From DASQUK01 sp963813485 (GTDB lineage: Bacteria; Actinomycetota; Acidimicrobiia; Acidimicrobiales; VFJN01): DNA of 64,000 nt. The translations under genes and the position numbers were made by a program. Below the pieces are notes generated by a model. That model searched no databases and was not told the DNA's origin. It worked only from the letters and a program-made list of their open reading frames with translations. Shown here in pieces: positions 1-8,706 of the stretch. The stretch covers positions 167,298-231,297 of the forward strand of contig CAWEZE010000011.1 of assembly GCA_963813485.1 (NCBI GenBank). Reading direction: 5' to 3'. Numbering within the stretch: the stretch's first letter is position 1; each line of letters opens with the position of its first letter.

Positions 1-282
1 GGTCTCGACCTCGTTGGGGTCGAACCCGGAGCCGCGATCGATGACCTCCACCCGCACCTCGTCGTCGCCGATCGCGCAGCGGACGATCACCGGTCCCTCC
101 GACCAGTTGGTCTCGTGGGCCTCGATGGCGTTGGAGCAGGCTTCGGTGACAGCGATCTTCAGGTCGTCGAGGCGAGCCGGGCTCAGCCCGGGCGCCAGTG
201 ATCCGATCGCCGCGTCGACCACCAGCCGCACCAGTGAGAGGTAGGCGGAGCGGGCCGGGATCTCCAGCTCCACGACCGCCAC
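1..282 (-). CDS. RsbW-like anti-sigma serine kinase (partial)
   Basis: The start of an HATPase_c_2 protein, cut by the window edge after 94 residues. A GTG at 282 lies 4 bases behind the stop of the upstream STAS gene, with GGGG 7 bases before it. An N-box-like segment EACSNAIEAH (Glu and Asn of the Bergerat ATP fold) and the next box VIDRGSGFDP are visible. In this family such proteins bind sigma factors or phosphorylate the Ser of a STAS partner. The neighbouring STAS gene gives the partner-switch pair. No sigma factor is adjacent within the window, so the target is unknown. Confidence 0.85.
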   Translation of the reverse strand, partial: MAVVELEIPARSAYLSLVRLVVDAAIGSLAPGLSPARLDDLKIAVTEACSNAIEAHETNWSEGPVIVRCAIGDDEVRVEVIDRGSGFDPNEVET

Positions 283-286
283 GGGA

Positions 287-625
287 CTACCCCGCAGAGA
301 TGGCGTCTTCGAGGGACGCGTGGAGCGGCACGGCCTTGTCGAGGCCCGTGATCTCGAACAGGCGGCGAATCCGAGCCTCCGTGCACACGAGGCGCAGGTC
401 ACCGCCGTGGGTCCGGGCCCTCTTCAGCACGCTGACGATGGTGCCGAGACCGGTGGAGTCGAGGAAGTCGACGGCTTCGAGGTCGAGCACCAGCCGCGCT
501 GACCCATCGTTCACGAGACCGATCAGGCGTTCACGCAACGTGGGCGAGGTGGCGACGTCGATCTCGCCGTGGACCGTCACAACGGTCCACGCCTCGACCT
601 CGGCCACCTCTGTGCGCAGCTCCAT
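287..625 (-). CDS. STAS-domain anti-sigma factor antagonist
   Basis: A 112-residue RsbV/SpoIIAA-type protein. The STAS core is complete, with the phosphorylatable Ser in VDFLDSTGLGTIV near residue 57. It probably sequesters the RsbW-like kinase encoded immediately downstream. The ATG at 625 has no good Shine-Dalgarno sequence, but a TAGGGT -10-like box (reverse of 635-640) ends 9 bases before it, suggesting a leaderless or almost leaderless mRNA. A second STAS gene of the same type lies at 52597-52953 without a kinase beside it. Confidence 0.9.
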   Translation of the reverse strand: MELRTEVAEVEAWTVVTVHGEIDVATSPTLRERLIGLVNDGSARLVLDLEAVDFLDSTGLGTIVSVLKRARTHGGDLRLVCTEARIRRLFEITGLDKAVPLHASLEDAISAG

Positions 626-727
626 GGCTCGCTGACCCTACCGCCTGGCTTCTTGGACCCAAGCGAGGCAACATGGCCAGACGCGTGACACCCGTGGAAT
701 TCCACGGGCGTAACCTGACATTCGGAC

Positions 728-3090
728 ATGGCCCTCGTCGACATCACGTCCGTGCTCGAGGAACCGGTCGTTGAGCCGACTGGTCTCCCCCGCCGCGAGA
801 CCGGGACCGATCCGATGGGAGCTCTGCTCGAAGCGTTGGCCGGCCGTGACGTGGATGCCGCGGTCGGTCGTGGCCCCTCGGCCCTCGTCCACGTGCAGCG
901 CGTCGGCGGACGCCCGGGACGCCCCGGCGAGACTGCCCGCCCCTTGCCGCCCGAGGTCCTGGCCTGCATGGGGGTTCCGCATCTCTGGTCGCACCAGGCC
1001 GAGGCGATCGACCTGGCCCGCGGCGGGACGCTCGGTGGTCGTCGCCACCGGCACCGCTTCCGGGAAGTCGCTCTGCTATCAGGTGCCGATCGCCGAGGCC
1101 GCCCTGGCACCGGTGCGGCGCGGCACCGCCCTGTTGGTGTTTCCGACCAAGGCCCTCGCGCATGATCAGCTGCGCGCACTGGGCGAGCTCGGATTTCCCC
1201 GAATTGTCGCCGGGGCGTACGACGGCGACGCCGGACCCGAGGAGCGAGCCTGGATCCGCCGGCATGCCACTGCGGTGCTGACGAACCCCGAGATGCTGCA
1301 CAGCGGGATCCTCCCCCACCACGATCGGTGGGCAACCTTCTTGGGTCGATTGCGCTACGTGGTAGTGGACGAGTTGCACGCCTTCCGGGGGATCTTCGGG
1401 AGCCACGTCGCTCACGTGCTGCGCCGACTCCGTCGGCTGGCCCAGCGCTACGGCGCCGATCCCACTTTCGTCTGTTGCTCGGCCACCATCGGCCAGCCGG
1501 ACGTGCTGGCATCCGACCTGTGCGGCCTCCCCGTGGAGGCCGTCGTGGACGACGGCTCGCCCCAGGGCGAGCGGGTGGTGGCGGTGTGGAACCCACCGCA
1601 ACTCGACGAGCTGACCGGGGTACGGGCCTCCGGCAACCGGGAGACGGCCGGCTTGGTGGCCGAGCTGGTGGGATCGGGTCACAAGACCATCGCGTTCTGC
1701 CGCAGCCGCCGGTCCACCGAGGTCGTGGCCTCCGACGCCCGGCGCCGCCTGCCGCCGGCCCACCGGCGCCGCGTCAAGCCTTACCGCGGCGGCTACCTGG
1801 CGGCCGAACGCCGGGAGATCGAGGAGGAGCTGTTCAGCGGACGCCTCGACGGAGTGGTCGCGACCAGCGCACTCGAGCTCGGCATCGACGTGGGCGGGCT
1901 GGATGCCGTGGTGCTGAACGGATTCCCGGGCACTATCGCCTCGTTCTGGCAGCAGGCCGGGCGCGCCGGGCGGGCGGGGCAGGCATCCGCTGCCGTCCTG
2001 GTGGCAGGGGCGGACCAGCTCGACCAGTGGATCGCCACCCATCCCGACGACCTGGTACGGCGGCCGCCGGAGCCTGCGGTGATCAACCCGGCCAATCCCT
2101 TCGTCGCCGATGCCCACCTGCGGTGCGCCGCCCACGAGATGCCGCTCACCCATGCCGACGAGCGCTACTGGCCTGGTTTCCTCGACGAAGTCGTCTTGCG
2201 CCTCGCCCGCGCGGACGAGGTCGTGGTGCGCCAGCGGGTACGGGGGCGGGGGCCGCAGGCCCTCTATTCGGGCGGCGGGTGGCCGGCCCACGGGGTCGGC
2301 CTCCGGGCGGGCGCTGGCGGCGAGGTGAGCATCCGCACGATCGACGGCGAGGCGGTCGGCACCGTCGAGCTGGCCCGGGCCTGCGAGCAGGTGCACCCGG
2401 GAGCCTCCTACCTGCATGCTGGGCTGACCTGGCGGGTGGCCGCGCTCGACCTCGACGGCCGTACGGCCGTCGTGGAGCCCGACGACGGCTCGACGTACAC
2501 GGTGGCACGCACCGACATCGACATCCGGATCGTGCGTCGCGACGCCGCGCGCCCGCTGGGAGAGCTCGAGGTTGGCTTGGGGACCGTCGAGGTACACGAG
2601 CAGGTGATCGGCTATCAGCGCAAGGACGCCCTGACCGGCAAGTCGCTGGGGATGACCGCGCTCGATCTGCCCCGTTCGACGCTGTGCACTCGCGCATTCT
2701 GGTACCAGGTTCCCGAGGGCCTCCTCGCGGGCCGGAGTTGCGATGGCCGATGGCCCCGGTGCCCTTCATGCCGCCGAACACGCCGGGATCGGGGTGCTGC
2801 CGCTGTTCACCATCTGCGATCGCTGGGACGTAGGTGGGGTGTCGACGCTGCACCAGCCCGACCTCGCAGCGCCCGCGATCGTGATCTACGACGGCTATCA
2901 GGGCGGGGCCGGGATCGCCGAGCTCGGGTACCAAGCGGCTCCTCGCCACCTGGCGACCACCGCCGAGATCATCGAGTCCTGCCCGTGTGCCAGCGGGTGC
3001 CCCTCCTGCGTGCAGTCGCCCAAGTGTGGAAACGGCAACGAGCCGCTCGACAAGGCCGGGGCCCTGGCCTTGCTCCGCGCCGCGCTTTGA
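728..3090 (+). CDS. DEAD/DEAH-box helicase with C-terminal DUF1998 (frameshifted as sequenced)
   Basis: Family of B. subtilis MrfA/YprA and M. tuberculosis Rv3649, implicated in DNA repair. In order: N-terminal segment in frame 2, Walker A ATGTASGKS, DEAH-type box VVDELH, helicase C domain (SALELGIDVGGLD, QQAGRAGRAG), then a C-terminal part with LHAAEHAGIG and a cysteine cluster CPCASGCPSCVQSPKCGN that probably binds metal. The reading frame moves by +1 near 1022-1032 and again near 2727-2740. The span of 2363 bases minus two gives exactly 787 codons, so two one-base insertions, probably sequence errors, explain the breaks. A TAACCT box at 711-716 lies 11 bases before the ATG at 728; ATG 815 is an alternative. 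The gene converges on the Tad operon, with a 17-base gap. Confidence 0.88.
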
Positions 3091-3107
3091 TCGCGATCGG
3101 GCGCCCA

Positions 3108-3518
3108 TCACCGCTCCACCCGCATCGTGGCGGCGGCATCGAGCACGACGTCGTCGACGAAGGTTCCCACGAGCGGGACGCGAGTCGGTGCCCGGTAGCG
3201 CACGACGACCCTGACCCGCCCTCCCACCTCCCCCCGCTCGACCACGTCGGCGTCGAGCCGGTCGGCCGCCAGCGTGCCCGCTTGCTCGGCGGCGCGTCGT
3301 GCGGCCGCCGGGTCGTCGTCGACCGCGGCGGCGCGCACGGCCTCGCGGGCGGCGTGGGTCACCAGGATCTGATCGCGGGCCAGCACCCCAGCCTGCATGA
3401 TGGCCAGGAGCAGGCCGACGACAAGCGGCAGGACCAGGGCCAGTTCCACGGTGGCCTGGCCGCCGTCGCTATCTCCAGCGGGACGACGGCCTGGCGAGCC
3501 GGACCCGGGTTGTCCCAC
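3108..3518 (-). CDS. TadE-like pseudopilin
   Basis: About 136 residues from GTG 3518, which lies 2 bases after the stop of the preceding small pilin gene; the frame is open further upstream but enters that gene. The TadE signature is clear: a short basic leader, then GQATVELALVLPLVVGLLLA with the conserved Glu five residues into the hydrophobic stretch, followed by a single soluble domain. TadE/F proteins are minor pseudopilins of Flp-type pili or related secretion systems. It is the last gene of the minus-strand Tad operon (7306 to 3108) and matches the Rv3655c/Rv3654c position of mycobacteria. No second TadE-like gene follows. Confidence 0.8.
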   Translation of the reverse strand: MGQPGSGSPGRRPAGDSDGGQATVELALVLPLVVGLLLAIMQAGVLARDQILVTHAAREAVRAAAVDDDPAAARRAAEQAGTLAADRLDADVVERGEVGGRVRVVVRYRAPTRVPLVGTFVDDVVLDAAATMRVER

Positions 3519-3520
3519 GG

Positions 3521-3745
3521 CTAGAGGCTGTCGGTCAGCTTCTCGATCACCGACTCGAACAGGTCGGTGAAGCTGCCGGTCTGGGCCGCCCATGCGATGA
3601 CGCCGAGAGCGATGCCACCGGCGGCCAAGATGACCAGGCCGTACTCAGCCGTGGCCTGACCACGGTCGTCGGTGAGACGACGGCCGACTCGACCGACGAT
3701 CCGCGAGGCGAGCCGTCGGGCATGGAGTACGGGGTGCATGAACAT
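3521..3745 (-). CDS. DUF4244 family small pilin-like protein
   Basis: A 74-residue protein with basic N-terminus, then DDRGQATAEYGLVILAAGG and a single hydrophobic segment. That is the DUF4244 pattern found in actinobacterial Tad clusters (Rv3656c position), thought to be the major Flp-like pilin. The start is fixed by a strong GGGAGG 6 bases before ATG 3745. The longer open frame to 4477 is a shadow of tadC. Cleavage would be expected between Gly and Gln before ATAEY, but no prepilin peptidase is in the window. Confidence 0.82.
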   Translation of the reverse strand: MFMHPVLHARRLASRIVGRVGRRLTDDRGQATAEYGLVILAAGGIALGVIAWAAQTGSFTDLFESVIEKLTDSL

Positions 3746-3801
3746 GTCGACCTCCCAGGTCGCGCCACTGTGTGGTGTGGGGTTTGTCAGGGGGAGGGGA
3801 T

Positions 3802-4614
3802 TCAGAGGCTCAGCGAGCCGAACGATCCCGCCAAGAGCGGGACGACCGTGAGCAAGGCGAAAGCCGGCAGCGTCGTGAGCACCAAGGGGAAGAGGAGGGT
3901 CACCGGCAGCCGACGGGCCGCCTCCTCTGCATGACGCCGGCGGCGCAGCCGGCTCTCGATCGCCACCCGCTCCAGTGCGGGCGCCAGCGGGGTGCCGTAG
4001 CGGTCGTGGGCCGCCAGCGCGTCGACGAGTGGTCGCGCCGAAGCACCCGCGTGATCCACGACGAGCCGGAGCGCCGCGGCGGTGGTACCACCCCGCTGGA
4101 TGTGGGCGGCCGCCCGGTCGAGGGCGGCACCGAGGGGACCGCCGGGCCGGCGTCCGAGCGCGCAGAGCGCGGCAGCGATCGGCAGGCCGGCCGCGGTGGT
4201 CAGCGCCAGCAGGTCGACGACGTCGGGAAGTTGGTCGGTGATCGCCGCCTCGTGCGCGCGCCTGGTCCGTCGGGAGATCAGCGTGGGAGCGAGCACCGAC
4301 CACGCCACCGGAACGATGGCAAGGGACGGCGCCCACGGCGCCAGGGCGGCCGCGGCGAGCGCGGCCCTGCCGACCCGGCGGTCGGCGTCGGGATCGGGAG
4401 GCCGCCGGGTCGTGCGTCGCAGCCAGGCGCCTATCGCGGTTGCCGGAGCCGGCCCATGAGCACCGGCGGCGGCGCAACTACCAAGGAGCGAGATGGAGCG
4501 GGCCGTAGCCAGCGTCGACCGCGGCGGGTAGGGGAGTCGGGCGGGGACGCGACGTTCTCCGAGAACGAGGGCGACCACCCCCGCCCAGGTCAGGCCCAGG
4601 CAGATCGCCATCAT
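3802..4614 (-). CDS. tadC: Type II secretion F-domain protein TadC
   Basis: About 270 residues, an inner-membrane platform protein of the Tad pilus. There are N-terminal hydrophobic segments, a T2SSF domain around residues 150-230 (AAITDQLPDVVDLLALTTAA, then GTPLAPALERVA) and a C-terminal membrane hairpin ending FGSLSL. ATG 4614 overlaps the tadB stop by 4 bases (ATGA), which indicates translational coupling and decides the start. Its fold normally pairs with TadB below the ATPase CpaF. Gene order tadA-tadB-tadC is standard. Confidence 0.88.
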   Translation of the reverse strand: MMAICLGLTWAGVVALVLGERRVPARLPYPPRSTLATARSISLLGSCAAAGAHGPAPATAIGAWLRRTTRRPPDPDADRRVGRAALAAAALAPWAPSLAIVPVAWSVLAPTLISRRTRRAHEAAITDQLPDVVDLLALTTAAGLPIAAALCALGRRPGGPLGAALDRAAAHIQRGGTTAAALRLVVDHAGASARPLVDALAAHDRYGTPLAPALERVAIESRLRRRRHAEEAARRLPVTLLFPLVLTTLPAFALLTVVPLLAGSFGSLSL

Positions 4615-5453
4615 GGCCGCTCCCCTCGCGTCAGCCGTGCCATCCACCAGGCGCCGAGGGCGTCGAGGCCCAGCCCGCCGGCGAGACAGGCCCACCCGGC
4701 CCGCGAGTGCAGCAGAAAGCGTCCCGCGGCTCCGTCGCTCACGCCCAGCAGGAGCGCGAACAACAGCGGGGCCGCCGACAGGACCACTGCGCTGGTGCGT
4801 GCCTGCGACGCGAGGGCCCGACGTTCGGCGCTGAGCTCGAGGCGCTCGCGCAGGGTGGCGGCCACACCATCGACGGCTCGTGCGGGCGCGACACCCACGA
4901 CGGTCGCCAGCGTGAGCGCCGTAGCCGCGAGCCGCGTGCCGGGTTCGTCGTGCCGTCGGGTCCAGCCGTCGAGCACCGCGGCCACCGGCTCTCCCCGGCT
5001 GGCGGCGAGCGCCAACGCCTCGAGCTCGCGGCCGAGGGGATCGGACGTGGCGCGGCCCGCCTCTCCCAGCGCAACCGGGAGTGACGATCCCGAGCGCAGG
5101 GCGCCCGCGAGCCGCTCCAGCGCCGGCGGCAGCTGGCTACGCCGTTTGACCAGCGACCGGGCACGTCGGTGGCGGAGAGCGAGGGGCGGCGTGACCGCCA
5201 GCCCGAACGCCGCGAATGCCAGGGCGACCGGCCCGAGAACGAGGACGGCCACCGCCGTGCCCGCAGCTCCGGCGATCACTGCCGCCGGCGGGACGGGCGT
5301 GGCCGATCGAGCCACCGCCGAGTCACCCGTCCCCACCGGACACAGCGTGTTGGCGATGCGGGCCCGCACCCGCTGGGACGACCACCAGCCACGGAAGGAC
5401 GAGGCGGCCGCCATGGACAGGCACGCGGCCACGAGCAGTACGAGCGGCGTCAT
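4611..5453 (-). CDS. tadB: Type II secretion F-domain protein TadB
   Basis: About 280 residues with membrane segments at both ends and a T2SSF domain in the middle (KRRSQLPPALERLAGALRSG, then GEAGRATSDPLGRELEALAL). It is the partner of TadC as membrane platform of the Flp pilus machine. ATG 5453 overlaps the cpaF stop by 4 bases. The N-terminal hydrophobic stretch MTPLVLLVAACLSMAAASS is a membrane anchor. The open frame extends to 6065 only as a shadow of cpaF. Confidence 0.88.
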   Translation of the reverse strand: MTPLVLLVAACLSMAAASSFRGWWSSQRVRARIANTLCPVGTGDSAVARSATPVPPAAVIAGAAGTAVAVLVLGPVALAFAAFGLAVTPPLALRHRRARSLVKRRSQLPPALERLAGALRSGSSLPVALGEAGRATSDPLGRELEALALAASRGEPVAAVLDGWTRRHDEPGTRLAATALTLATVVGVAPARAVDGVAATLRERLELSAERRALASQARTSAVVLSAAPLLFALLLGVSDGAAGRFLLHSRAGWACLAGGLGLDALGAWWMARLTRGERP

Positions 5454-6675
5454 GTCGCCTCCCGATTGCCCGGTTGCGCCGACGCATGGGCAACGTTGCT
5501 CGTCCCGCCGGGTCCGCCGGTCGCCCAGACCGCGACGTCCGGGCGACGCGCCGCGCGCGTGGGGTGGGCCACACACCTGCGACCGACCGCGAGGGGCCGG
5601 GCGGCAATCGCCGGTCCCGGCCCGGAGATGACCTCGGCAACCTCGGCCACCAGCCTTGCTCCGCTCGCACCCCGAACAACGCGCACCAACAGGTCGAGGG
5701 CGCCGAGGACCTGCTCGCGCACGGCCACCAGGGGCAGATCGATCGAGCCCATCAGCGCCATGGTCTCGATGCGGCGGAGGGCGTCGGCGGTGCCGTTGGC
5801 ATGAACGGTGGAAAGCGATCCGTCGTGTCCGGTGTTCATTGCCTGGAGCATGTCGAGGGCCTCCGCGCCTCGGACCTCGCCGACCACGATGCGGTCGGGC
5901 CGCATGCGCAGGGCAGCCCGGACCAGCTCCCGGACCCCGACCGCCGCGAGTCCGTCGGGGCTCGCAGGGCGGGTCTCCAGGCGCACGACATGCTCGCCCG
6001 GAAGGCGGAGCTCGGCCGTGTCCTCGACGGTGACGACCCGCTCGCCGAATGCCAGGTGACCGCAAAGTGCGTTGAGCAGTGTGGTCTTGCCGGCACCCGT
6101 GCCGCCGCAGATCACCATGTTGAGGCCGGCATCGACGGCGGCCGCCAGGAGATCGGCGACGCCGGGCGAGCAGAACTCACCGAGGGTACGGCGGCGGCGC
6201 CGAAGCGGCGGATGGTGACCGAGGGGCCGTCGACGGCCAGCGGGGGCAGCACGACGTGGACCCGCGACCCGTCGGGAAGGCGAGCGTCGACGACAGGATT
6301 CGTTCGGTCGGCCCGTAGGCCCAGTGGCGCCACCACCCGCTCGACGAGCAGATCGATCGCGGGTCGATCGAGCTCGAGGTGCGTGCGCTCGAGCCGGCCC
6401 GATCGTTCGACCCACACCGGGCCCGGGCCGTTGACGAGCACGTCGTTCACTCGCGGGTCGGCAAGCAGCGGCTCCAGCGGCCCCAAGCCACCGATTCGAG
6501 CCCGTACCCGAGACACGACCCCTGCCACCTGATCGGCCCCGAGTAGTGGTGCCTCCTTGCGCACGAGATCGGCCAGAGCCGGATCATCGAGCGGTCGGTC
6601 GGCCGCCGACACGAGCACCCGGCGGTGCACGCGGGCATCGAGCTCGACGACATCTGTCCGTCGGTCACGCGGCAT
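5450..6675 (-). CDS. cpaF: CpaF/TadA secretion ATPase (one frameshift as sequenced)
   Basis: Hexameric ATPase that powers Flp-pilus assembly. In order: N-terminal domain from MPRDRRTDVVELDARVHRRV, then VNDVLVNGPGPVWVERSGRL, IRRFG, Walker A GGTGAGKTT, Asp box VEDTAELRLP, Walker B-type RPDRIVVGEVRGAEALDML and the His box MNTGHDGSLSTVHAN. The frame changes near 6180-6200 between IRRFGAAAV and TLGEFCSPG. The span is 1226 bases; adding one gives exactly 409 codons, so a single lost base is the simplest explanation. ATG 6675 overlaps the upstream ssd-like gene by 11 bases. Confidence 0.9.
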
Positions 6676-7306
6676 GGCGCAGCCCTCGCTCCAACGATCG
6701 GGGCAGGCGTCCGGCCATGAGACCGGAGTCGACGGCCCGGGCAACCGCCGGGTCGGCCTCGATCTCGACCCGCACGGGCGCGCCGACGGCCAACTCGACG
6801 TCGTGCCGTGAAAGCGTGCGGCCCGGCTCACGGATCACCACGACCTCGGACGGCCGAAGAGGCGATGCCATCGCTCGCCGCAGCGCCAGATAGCACGGCC
6901 GGATGACGAGGATGGACCGCTGGGCGCCGCCAACTACGGCGGCTGCCACCCGCTCGGTCGTCCCGCAGTCGACGACGACCGGTCGTGGCCCGCGGTCGAG
7001 CAGCGAGGCCAGCACGGCGGCCCGATCGGGCACGAGCGGCCCGGGGCCCCGGGGCAGCAGCGCGAGGCTCGGGGCCGCCTGGACCTCGAGCCGCGCCAGC
7101 CCGTCGGCGGGCACGTCGTCGCCGGCCGCCAACCAGCCTGCGAGGCCCGGGCTGTCGGGTTCGGGCATGCCGAGGACCGCCGGGCCGTCGCCGGCGAGAT
7201 CGGCCAGCACTACGCCCGGGCCGCGGCGAGCGAGGAGAAGCGCGAGCGATGCGGCGACGACCGTGGTGCCGACGCCGCCCTTGACAGACCAGCAGGCGAC
7301 GAGCAT
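6665..7306 (-). CDS. CpaE/Ssd-like MinD-family protein
   Basis: A 213-residue SIMIBI-class protein at the head of the Tad operon, in the place of mycobacterial Ssd (Rv3660c) and caulobacter CpaE, which localise the pilus machine or affect septum placement. GGAGG lies 8 bases before ATG 7306. The deviant Walker A reads VKGGVGTTVV: the lysine normally before the T/S (KGGxGKT) is Thr here, so ATP hydrolysis may be lost. The receiver-like N-terminal domain of long Ssd/CpaE proteins is absent. A later ADLAGD-type segment is present. The operon promoter is at 7401-7429. Confidence 0.78.
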   Translation of the reverse strand: MLVACWSVKGGVGTTVVAASLALLLARRGPGVVLADLAGDGPAVLGMPEPDSPGLAGWLAAGDDVPADGLARLEVQAAPSLALLPRGPGPLVPDRAAVLASLLDRGPRPVVVDCGTTERVAAAVVGGAQRSILVIRPCYLALRRAMASPLRPSEVVVIREPGRTLSRHDVELAVGAPVRVEIEADPAVARAVDSGLMAGRLPRSLERGLRHAA

Positions 7307-7400
7307 GGGGGAGACCTCCGCGACGAAGGAGCAAAGGGGGGAAGTCGGGAGGCCGCCGACGCTGGCCCATGCCACGGGCCCGGCGAGCGGTGAGACGGTG

Positions 7401-7429
7401 AGGATACACAAGTGGCTTGAACGTGTCAA
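7401..7429 (-). promoter_or_regulatory. Sigma70-type promoter of the Tad operon
   Basis: On the minus strand a perfect -35 TTGACA (reverse of 7424-7429) is separated by 17 bases from -10 TATCCT (reverse of 7401-7406). The surrounding 60 bases are the most AT-rich part of this region. Transcription would begin near 7394 and give a leader of about 88 bases to the ATG at 7306. It is the best consensus promoter in the window. Confidence 0.75.
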
Positions 7430-7536
7430 CACACAGGGTAAAACACTAGAAATCACTCAACAATGGTAGAGCGGCGCTAAAGACCTGAATCGGGCCGGCG
7501 CCAGATCAGCCACATCCGCCGTTAGGGTCGCCAGCC

Positions 7537-8472
7537 GTGGATCCGCGCTCCGCCGCCTTCTTCGACCTCGACAAGACGGTCATCGCCAAGGCCTCGATGG
7601 TGGCCTTCAGCGGTCCGTTGCATCGCGCCGGGCTGCTCTCGCGTCGGATGCTGCTCCGAGCCGCCTGGGGCCAGCTCGTCTACGCGCAGTTCGGCGCGAC
7701 ACCCGCCAAGCTCGACAAGATGCGCGATTCGGTGCTGCGGCTGACGCGGGGGTGGGACCAGGCCGAGATCAGCGCCATCGTGCGCGAGACGCTCGTGGAC
7801 GTGGTCGAGCCCATCGTCTTCGACGAGGCGCTCGACCTCATCCGTGAGCACCGGGACGCCGGGCGCAAGGTGTTCATCGTGTCGGCCTCACCCGAGGAGA
7901 TCGTCGCGCCGCTCGCACAGTTCCTCGGCGTCGACGAGGCACTGGCGACACGGGCCGAGCTCGACGCCGACCGCCGCTACACCGGGCGCACCGAGCGTTA
8001 CTGCTACGGGCCCCAAAAGGTGGCGGCGATGGAGGATGCGGCCCGGCGCGACGGCATCGACCTGTCGGCGTCGTATGCGTACAGCGACTCGGCCACCGAC
8101 GTGCCGATGCTCGAGGCGGTTGGGCACCCGGTGGCGGTGAACCCCGATCGTGAGCTGCTTCGAACCGCGCGTGCCCGGAATTGGGAAGTGCTGCGGTTCA
8201 CGCGGAGCGTCCCCCTGCGCGAGCGGGTTCCCATGCCTGCCCCGCGACACGCCGCGCTCGGTGGGGGCGCACTGGCTGTGGCGCTGGGCGCAGGGTTCGC
8301 AGCTCGCTGGCTCTGGGACCGGCGCAAACCCCCGACACCGCCGACACCCACCGGGTGGGCGCTGCTGGGTGCCGCGAGCCAATGGCTGGCTCGCGGCAGG
8401 ACCCGGGCCGCCGGCGTCAGACGGAGCGCACCTTCTTGGCCGCGATCGTTGCCAGGACGACGAGGGCGATGA
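7537..8472 (+). CDS. HAD-IB family (SerB-like) phosphohydrolase
   Basis: A 311-residue protein with all HAD motifs: FFDLDKTVI near residue 9 (nucleophile Asp), VSASPEE (motif II), GPQKVAAM (Lys) and YSDSATDVPML (motif IV acids). A hydrophobic segment AALGGGALAVALGAGFAARW near residue 245 suggests a membrane tail, common in the HAD-IB/PSPase-homologue subfamily. It is divergent from the Tad operon, as Rv3661 is in mycobacteria. Start GTG 7537 follows a TAGGGT box (7523-7528) by 8 bases, so the transcript may be leaderless. The last 18 codons overlap an antisense small ORF and may not be conserved. The physiological substrate cannot be told from sequence. Confidence 0.88.
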   Translation: MDPRSAAFFDLDKTVIAKASMVAFSGPLHRAGLLSRRMLLRAAWGQLVYAQFGATPAKLDKMRDSVLRLTRGWDQAEISAIVRETLVDVVEPIVFDEALDLIREHRDAGRKVFIVSASPEEIVAPLAQFLGVDEALATRAELDADRRYTGRTERYCYGPQKVAAMEDAARRDGIDLSASYAYSDSATDVPMLEAVGHPVAVNPDRELLRTARARNWEVLRFTRSVPLRERVPMPAPRHAALGGGALAVALGAGFAARWLWDRRKPPTPPTPTGWALLGAASQWLARGRTRAAGVRRSAPSWPRSLPGRRGR

Positions 8473-8491
8473 GCAGCAGGAGCTTCTTCAT
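8417..8491 (-). CDS. 24-residue putative membrane peptide
   Basis: A very short frame encoding MKKLLLLIALVVLATIAAKK plus VRSV: a Lys-rich start, a 15-residue hydrophobic helix and a basic end. Such a pattern is unlikely from random GC-rich DNA and resembles small single-pass actinobacterial peptides. It overlaps the 3-prime end of the HAD gene by 56 bases in antisense. There is no clear Shine-Dalgarno sequence. Function unknown. Confidence 0.5.
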   Translation of the reverse strand: MKKLLLLIALVVLATIAAKKVRSV

Positions 8492-8706
8492 GGTCGGGAT
8501 GGTAGCGAGTTCCATGGGGTGCATCCGACAGGCTGCCTGACAGCCTCGGCCAAAGCTCTAAGGTCATCGCCCATGAGCGTGCTGGGGCCGTGCATACAGT
8601 TCGACCGCGGTCGCCCCATCACCGGGCGGAGCGGGGCCCCGAGAGCACAGGTGGCGCACGCCACGACGTGGCGGTGCGGTCTCCGCTGCAGTCGAAGGGT
8701 CCAGAA

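Noticed and set aside
3772..5631. A 619-codon plus-strand frame opposite the tadB/tadC genes
   Set aside because: Low-complexity Arg/Ser/Pro composition and no motif; it is a shadow of the Tad genes.
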